NCBI GenBank assembly: GCA_021442155.1 | Contig: CM038221.1 | Coordinates: 41,239,648-41,303,647 of the forward strand | Length of the DNA stretch: 64,000 nucleotides | Direction: 5' to 3' | Origin: Cymbidium sinense | Taxonomy: Eukaryota > Streptophyta > Magnoliopsida > Asparagales > Orchidaceae | In this document: one piece after another, positions 57,581 to 64,000 of the stretch | How positions within the stretch are numbered: the stretch's first letter is position 1 | Layout of the letters: every line of letters starts with the position of its first letter | The notes under the pieces: model-generated | The model's input: only the letters and a program-made list of their open reading frames with translations | Told to the model about the DNA's origin: nothing | Databases searched by the model: none | Made by a program: the position numbers and the translations under genes

Positions 57581-59012
57581 GGAGTTGTTTATTTAGAGTG
57601 TTCATTCATAGGGACACCGCGCAGATCTTAGGGAGTACTTATTGAAATGATCAAGTAAGACATGAACCAATAATGTACTACCATGAATGGTAGAAACACC
57701 ACCCTACAATAGGCTCAATCATCTAATAAGGGCTACTAAGATTGATGAGTCTACCTTTCTTCTACTTTATAAGAACAAAGTAAAATAAGATTTATTTTAA
57801 GATGGGTTCTTTAGTTCCCTATAGAGGTAAGCCTTCATAGTTAATTACATCCTAGGAAATGAGACTTTCTTAATATTACTCTTGATTAAAGTAGTTAATT
57901 AATGTCTCCAAAGATTTCAAAGATTGATTATCAAAGAATTAGAAATTATGGAAGATCAATTGGGAAGGCTCAAAATGAGAAGACTTCTTTATAAATTCTA
58001 AAGGAGGATAAGTAAGAAGCACTCATAATACTAAAAAGCCCGGTGAGCACTTCAATCTATCATATAGTGAGGCTTTATATTTTTGAAGAATAGAAATTCA
58101 TATTTATTTGAATCGATATTTCATTATAATGTTAGGACTTAAATTCCAACAACACAAGATTGTGGAGATGCATGAAAGGTGATAACTTGTGCTTGTAGCA
58201 AAAGAGAAACAAGTAGCCTCTAAACCTATATATAAAGTTCTCTAGCATAATCTAAGAGCTCAACCTAATTATATTCAAGAAAAGTGAAATATGTTGGTTC
58301 ACTTTCACTCGATAGAGTAAACCAATCTCAACTCTTCTGGACTTACAACTGCCTATAATGGGTGCGAGCTAATGCCTCATACGATTTAAAATTATGTAGG
58401 CTGGTCTTATGTAAATGCAAGATAGTTAGGTAATTATTTATCAAGAAAGAATCTAAAGCCATAAATTTATTCTCTAAAAGAGTAGATCATGATTATTATG
58501 CAAATCATGACTTAGACTAATGCAACAAATTTATAAATTCTTATTTTATTTTGACTAGTTATTTTGGACTCAGGCTTGGGAGAGTTTATGCCTGAATGTA
58601 TGATAAAATTAGATCATGAGCTACATTAGTGAGAAGGGGTGTTCACCACTACAAGGGATTGCTCTCAAAGGACAAGCTTTGTATCTTATCATACAAAAGT
58701 GGAGACCCCCTATTTGGAAGGAAGACGAGAAGATACATGCATGTTGTTAGAGCATACAACCACATAACTAAAGAGTTGCTAAATCTTTTTTTTTTGATTA
58801 AATGCCTAGGATTTAGATCGAGGATATGAGTTGATTTTAATTTAATTAAGATTATTAGCTATGATAGAAAATTTAAATTTTTCTAAAGAGCCTACTACAT
58901 CCAGGCCACATAATAAACAATTAAACTTTTAAGAACCATTTGAAAAGCATATCATTTCTATTACATAATTAATGTAAACATAATAATCATGCATTATTAA
59001 TTAAAGAATAAA

Positions 59013-59080
59013 TAGATCGGCATGGTCGGTACTACTGTACACCCTAAAAAATAAAGCAATTGGGTAGCCGAGCTTTACCC
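59013..59080 (-). other. Conserved stem-loop module in LTR (E)
   Basis: GGGTAG-CCGAGCT-TTACCC on the plus strand (59062-59080), with GGTCGGTACTACTGTACACCC beside it. One base pair of the first stem is a wobble or mismatch depending on strand. Confidence 0.45.
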
Positions 59081-60280
59081 CTTATATAGCCTGGGTTATA
59101 ATTAAATTAAAAATAAAAATAAACCTATGGGGTCTTCAACTCTTCATCTTCGTCTTTACTTCATTGGTTAATACTTCATGTATTGTAGAGCCTCCCAGGT
59201 CTATGCCTTCTAGCAACTGGTCACCCTAAACCCCATAGCTTAAATCATATTCTTATTGAAAGAATTACATTTTTATGAAAATTAAATCTAATTATACTAG
59301 CAAAATAAAAGTTAGCTTAACACACATATTCAAACCAAACAATTATATTTCATACATTTGGGCTTAGCACTCTGCTTGGATCACCAAGCTTACCTGCACT
59401 AATGGATTATGCTTAAGGATTTAAGCAACACTTGCAAGCAAAAAACATTTATAATTTTTATTATTATGGTGGTCCCTCAAGCATAATTCTCTACAGAAAA
59501 TATCATTTGTCTAATATCATCCTAACATCCAGACTATGCATAAATAATCTTAACATTCAATCTAACATAGTACAATAGAAAATAAAAAATCACATCATCA
59601 CAATCATTACTGGCCTAATCTAAGATTAGGATCAATGACTTAGCATTTCAAGTGTATGCTAGGTTTAGTGTGGTAGGCCATGATTAAGCTTTGGTGTTTG
59701 AAACCTTCCAATAATGAATGTTTAAATTCCTATCGAGGGTGTTCACACTTTACATAATTAATTATTTGAAGTCATTTTAAACTTGATCTTTCAATTTCAT
59801 TTTGAATTTCATTTAAATTTAGAGTTATAAAGAGAGAAAGGAAGGGTGAAATCTACTTTAGTCCCTGATATTAGGTTGGATCTAAGAGGTGGATTTTATA
59901 GCTTTTAATTCTCTTAATGATGTGTTGCTAGTTTTACTAAAGCTTGTGTTTGGATTTGGCTTAAGAAAGTTATCTAACATGTAAAAGACACTTTTAAGAT
60001 TAGTGAAACCAAAGTATAAGACTTGATGATATTCTCTTAACTTTGCTTCATTATTCTTTAGTATTCATTTTAATGAGTACATATAATTAACTAATGAGAT
60101 TTAATGAACATGCATATATATCATTTAGTTACTTCACACTTGATGCATAGATGAACTAATATACATTCAACTATTAATAATTACTATAAATTGTAGCTAC
60201 ATGATGCATGAATATCATTGGAAGAGATAGTTTTATTTTTATGCATATACATACACATACATATAATGAATTTACACAAG

Positions 60281-60580
60281 TATGTGTCATTTTTGAACTA
60301 GGGAAGTGAGGTCAAAGACCCCTTTGGGACTACTCAAAGTCTTGTGTTCCCAGGATGTTCAAACTATATACATGTTAATTCATATACATATGCACAAATA
60401 CATGGACAGAAGGATGGAATTATGAAATTTCATTAAATGTATTTAAAAATAATTTATCTTAATATGTTATTTACTACAAATTTTAAAGTACGTGCTATTA
60501 TTATACTAGAGGTACAAGGCATCAAGACCTCCTTAAGACTAGTAGCCTTATGACATCAGATTTTCAGACTATATACCTTT
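60281..60580 (-). repeat. LTR subrepeats, one clear and one degraded unit (E)
   Basis: The clear unit at 60281-60375 has GGGAAGTGAGGTCAAAGACC and CCCAGGATGTTCAAACTATA. A weak second unit (60490-60580) keeps CAAGACCTCC and CAGACTATATACCTT. Confidence 0.6.
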
Positions 60581-61839
60581 CAAATCATAGCTCATACATG
60601 TAGGAATTAAAATTAAGTTTTAATTATTTATATTATTTTATATTTATATTAATAGCTTTGAATTAAAAAAAATAATTTAAAATTTACTGATGATAATAGC
60701 CACACTATTTAATTCAAATGCTTATGATTATGTAATCTTTCATTTTTTTTTTTTTGAAATATGGATACATGAACATATGAAACACAAAAAATTATGAATA
60801 ACTCAAGCAAAGCAATTAAACATCATAAAATAGCCCATTCATTAAGACAAACATCTTTAAGCCTAATCTAATTTTAGGGATTTGAATCAATTAATACTAA
60901 AAAGGACATGAGATCATTAAAGTCATCCCTCTACACATCTCTATTCATTAAGTAATTTAAGAATGATTTAGGTAATTTTTATGAATTAATGAATGATAGT
61001 TAATTATATAATTAATTTAATAAGCTCCAAAAGAGCCTCTACATCTAATTAAGCCTTAAACATGAGCCCAAAAGTTATGATAAAAGTACTAAAAATGCAT
61101 AAACATGAAATAAATATTCCATAAAAATTTTAATGCAATTAGTTTTATAATTAAGGGTTAATTAAATAAAGAAGGAAACTCTAGAATCATCAATTACATT
61201 CAAAATACCCCAAATCAATTAGAGATCTTGATTTAATTAAAAACATATTGATTAGTTAAGCACAAAGAGGGTTTAGTTAAAAGAAAATTAACTATGCTAA
61301 TGACTATGATTTTTCTAAGTTTTAAGTTAATTACTTAATTAATTAAAGGCTATTAGGATGATTCTGGGGAAATAGTTAAAACCAAGGGTCCCAATTAATC
61401 CCTAAGATCATCCTTACTATCTTAATGTTTAATTGAGTTCCCATAATTAATTTTATATTGTTCTCAATTTTAAATAATTACTAAATACATAAAATGGTTT
61501 ATTAGGTTTTAAAAATGAAGTCTTTCCAAATTACTTAGCAAATTATCTTGAAAAACTTATGATAGGTAGTGGTCATCCCAAGAAGTGATTACACTTTTTT
61601 TCAAGTCATTTAGATAAGTAATTAAGACTTAATGAAACTAATTAAGTAAAATTTTAAACTCTAATTAAGCACTATTCACTTAACAAAAATTTAGGATTTT
61701 TTTCTTTAATTCTCCTCTCTCTAAACTTTCGAAAATGGGTTTATTTGTTTGTTTTGGAATTTTCTATACTTAATTATAAATTTTTCAAAGTTTTGACTAA
61801 TTAAATTATATTTTAATTCCTATTTAATCTATTTACATA

Positions 61840-62130
61840 GTCAGCGTCGCATTGGCATCAATGTGGCAATGCTTACCACTTAGCACCACGAGATTGGTCA
61901 CTTAAATCATTCTGTGTGATTGCTAACTTAGCAAAAATGGATGCACTTTCTCCTCAGTTGTCCTAGCATAGATCGGATGGTGGAGATTAATCTCATGGTT
62001 TAAATAAAAATAGCTATCATGATCATCCATTCTAATCACACGGAACAGACAATTGATGATTTGTTGTTAACCTACGGTAAGAGATGGACCCTGTCAGCTT
62101 TTGTTCCACTCGATTTGAGCTCACTAGAGC
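61840..62130 (-). promoter_or_regulatory. CG-containing island, LTR E
   Basis: CAGCGTCGCATTGGC, AGATCGGATGGTGG and CACACGGAACAGAC lie between AT-rich flanks, matching LTR A's island (CACGCGGAACGGAC near 48624). Confidence 0.35.
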
Positions 62131-62663
62131 TCATTCAATGGTGAAAATGATTCCAAAATGATTGGAGGGACAATCTAGAGGAGATCTTATAATTCGATTG
62201 ACATTAAATGCACATTTCTTTTACAAAGTACCAAGAATCCTATGGTTTTCTAGAGTTCACTAGAATTTACCTCATCAAAGCTATAAACTAGTGGCTCAAG
62301 GACTAAGGTAGCTTCACCTCGAGAAGGAAAAGCTTCACTGAGAAGATCATGAGTTGTCTCTTTGTCGATCATCCTGTAGATGTAATGCCACCATGAAGCT
62401 CACCAAAGTTGGTCTAGGAGTACTTTTCAGTGCTCGTATTGAGTGAGGCTAGATTCATTTTGACTCGTTGAAGTGAGAAGAAGGTGTGGGTGAAGTTAAT
62501 TTGAGTTTGGTGGAGTTTTGGTGAGGTTGGATGGAAGGGAGGCTTGGGTTTGAGGTGGGGTTGATCTCATCAGTGATGGGGTGCTCAAGAGGCTCTAGGG
62601 AAGCTTGGGGATTGATCTATTGGCTCTAGTGAATGTGTCTGTGGAGTTTAAATGCATGGGTAG

Positions 62664-62673
62664 GAGTATACTC
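62664..62673 (-). promoter_or_regulatory. Palindrome in LTR E
   Basis: GAGTATACTC is a perfect 10-bp palindrome with partly paired GGGTAG/TCTTCCC flanks. It is the weakest of the six position-matched palindromes. Confidence 0.35.
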
Positions 62674-64000
62674 TCTTCCCCAAGTAAACCAAGCCATGGG
62701 ATTGGTTCAACCTTTGGCAGCTGTCCAATTGGCGTAGGTGGCCGAAGATGGCATATGACTAGGAGTTGGATGTGCTTGAGTGGCTGAAGAATCCTGGTAG
62801 CCTACCATGGAGTATACACCTCTTTAAGGTGGACTAATGACCAATAAAGTGGAGGAGGTCCTCTTCTTGGTCAAGGATTGAGCCCAACAGCTCAAGGATT
62901 GAGCCCAACAGCTTTGGGTTAGGTTAGGTTAATGGTTCTATGTTCAAAGAAGGCCAAACGTGATACATAAGCGAGGGGAGTGGATGGGCCTTCCAAATAG
63001 GAATTTTATCTTATTTGGAACCCTTGATTCATTTGGTTTGGGTCAAATTGGGTTCACCATGGGTTGGGTTCACTTGGGCAGGTTAAAGGGGACCTATGGA
63101 TGAGTCATGCCAAGTTTGATTGGATTTGACTAAATTTGACCTATGTAAATCAATTTAAGTTAAAAAAAGTTAGGTTGATCAATTGACCAAATTGGGTCAA
63201 GAAGGCTATTGGATTATGTTCAACAAATCATTTGGAATGTATTGGTACAATTGGTTTGATTTAATTTGAAGTGAATTTGTATTTGGTTCAAATTGGTTCA
63301 TTAGGGTTAAATTTGCTAGGTTGACCAGTTTGGTCATTGACCAATTTGAGCTAGGTAAGGGGTTGAATCATGTTTGATTGATCATTTCAGAGTGATTGGA
63401 GGCTTAAGTTTGAATCGATTTGGATTAGATTAAGTTTTAGTTGAATTTGATCCTTTAGGTAAAATTGGACTCAATAGGGCAATTGGGTTGATTTGATCAA
63501 ATTCGTTTTAATTGATGGTTGAGAGTGTTCAATAATCAATTTATGATTGATTGGAGGCATTAGTTATAATCAATTTGGATTGGAATAAGTTTTGGCCCAA
63601 CTTAACCCTTTAGGTCAATTTGGGTCAACTTGAGCTAAGTTATCAAATTGGCTCAAGTGGATGCATTTGGTTGGAATAAATGATTAATCATGATCAATAT
63701 TCATTTAGGGAGAGATTGGAGGAGTTGGTTTGGTCCAATTGGAGATTAATTGAATTTTGACTCAATATGGTCTTTTAGTCCAAATTAGGTCAAGTGAACT
63801 AATTGGCTTGGTTAGGTTCAATTGGGGCTAATTGAATGTTAAGAGATGTTCAATGATGGATTTGAAGTTGATTGATGGCTTTGATTGTAATCAATTTGGA
63901 CTAGAATAACTTTTGGGTTATTTGGACTCTTTAGGTAAAATGGGTCAAGTTGGGCTAATTGAACCAATTGATAGAATTAAATGGGTAGGAGTGAATTGAA

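Larger units (their letters stand above)
53770..57585 (+). mobile_element. LTR D: partial plus-strand LTR of the same family
   Basis: It starts inside the TTGACC tract (AATTTGACCCATTTAGGTCA) without the LTR's first kilobase. Then come a palindrome (54266-54285) and the CG island, with GATCCACAGGATTCATCTGG, ATCGGACAGTC and GGGTTAAGTAGAAAATTAGG (54790-54970), which lines up with 10410-10640 and 39705-39930. AT-rich sequence continues to 57585, where inverted LTR E begins. Its subrepeats and 3' half are absent. Confidence 0.7.
57586..64000 (-). mobile_element. LTR E: minus-strand LTR, runs off the window
   Basis: This is an inverted family LTR whose 3' end is at ~57586. TAAGATCTGCGCGGTG is read on the minus strand near 57615-57630, like the LTR ends of A and B. 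Features in order going up: the stem-loop module (59013-59080), subrepeats (60281-60375 and a degraded one at 60490-60580), the CG island (61840-62130), a palindrome (62664-62673) and the TTGACC tract (63000-64000). There is no primer-binding site next to 57586, so this is a 3' LTR or solo LTR, not a 5' LTR. Its other end is beyond the window. Confidence 0.82.

Overview
The window looks like repeat-dense nuclear DNA from a large-genome plant. It is AT-rich and CpG-poor, and I see no host gene, tRNA, rRNA or CRISPR array. Nearly all of it can be read as one family of very large Ty3/Gypsy LTR retrotransposons. The family has a primer-binding site matching the 3' end of plant tRNA-Arg, the domain order gag-PR-RT-RH-aRH-INT, an extra N-terminal reading frame before gag, and a 3' untranslated region full of tandem repeats. 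Together these point to the Tat/Ogre lineage. The species cannot be fixed from the sequence alone.

Pile 1 (1-51112) is a three-level nest. Element A is the oldest and lies on the minus strand: a decayed internal region at 1-6547, then a 5' LTR split into 6548-7419 and 44937-51112. Element B (plus strand, 7420-44936) sits inside that LTR. B has a 5' LTR of about 8.3 kb (7420-15680), an internal region of about 13.1 kb (15681-28818) and a 3' LTR split into 28819-29004 and 36624-44936. The 3' LTR is split by solo LTR C (29005-36618), flanked by a near-perfect 5-bp target duplication. Without C, B is about 30 kb, which is exceptional for an LTR retrotransposon.

Pile 2 (51113-64000) starts with a frameshifted remnant of a plant-transposon-protein domain (51183-51817) and an unclassified stretch. 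It continues with a plus-strand partial LTR, D (53770-57585), which abuts a minus-strand LTR, E (57586 to the window end).

B's coding region (17317-26104) runs in the expected order: an unknown N-terminal ORF, gag, a zinc knuckle, protease, reverse transcriptase, RNase H, a second RNase H and integrase. Many stops and frameshifts show it is dead, yet the protease DPGA, the RT YVDD and the integrase D, D(35)E residues can still be read. A carries the same genes in worse condition.

The most interesting non-coding signals are: an array of about 12 hairpins in B's leader whose arms change in a compensatory way; a palindrome that keeps its place in all six LTR copies while its sequence changes; a stem-loop module conserved in five LTRs; a subrepeat of about 250 bp whose number varies among LTRs; a two-tier tandem repeat in the 3' UTR; and a tRNA-Arg-3'-end-like sequence in the 3' UTR that could pair with the element's own primer-binding site.
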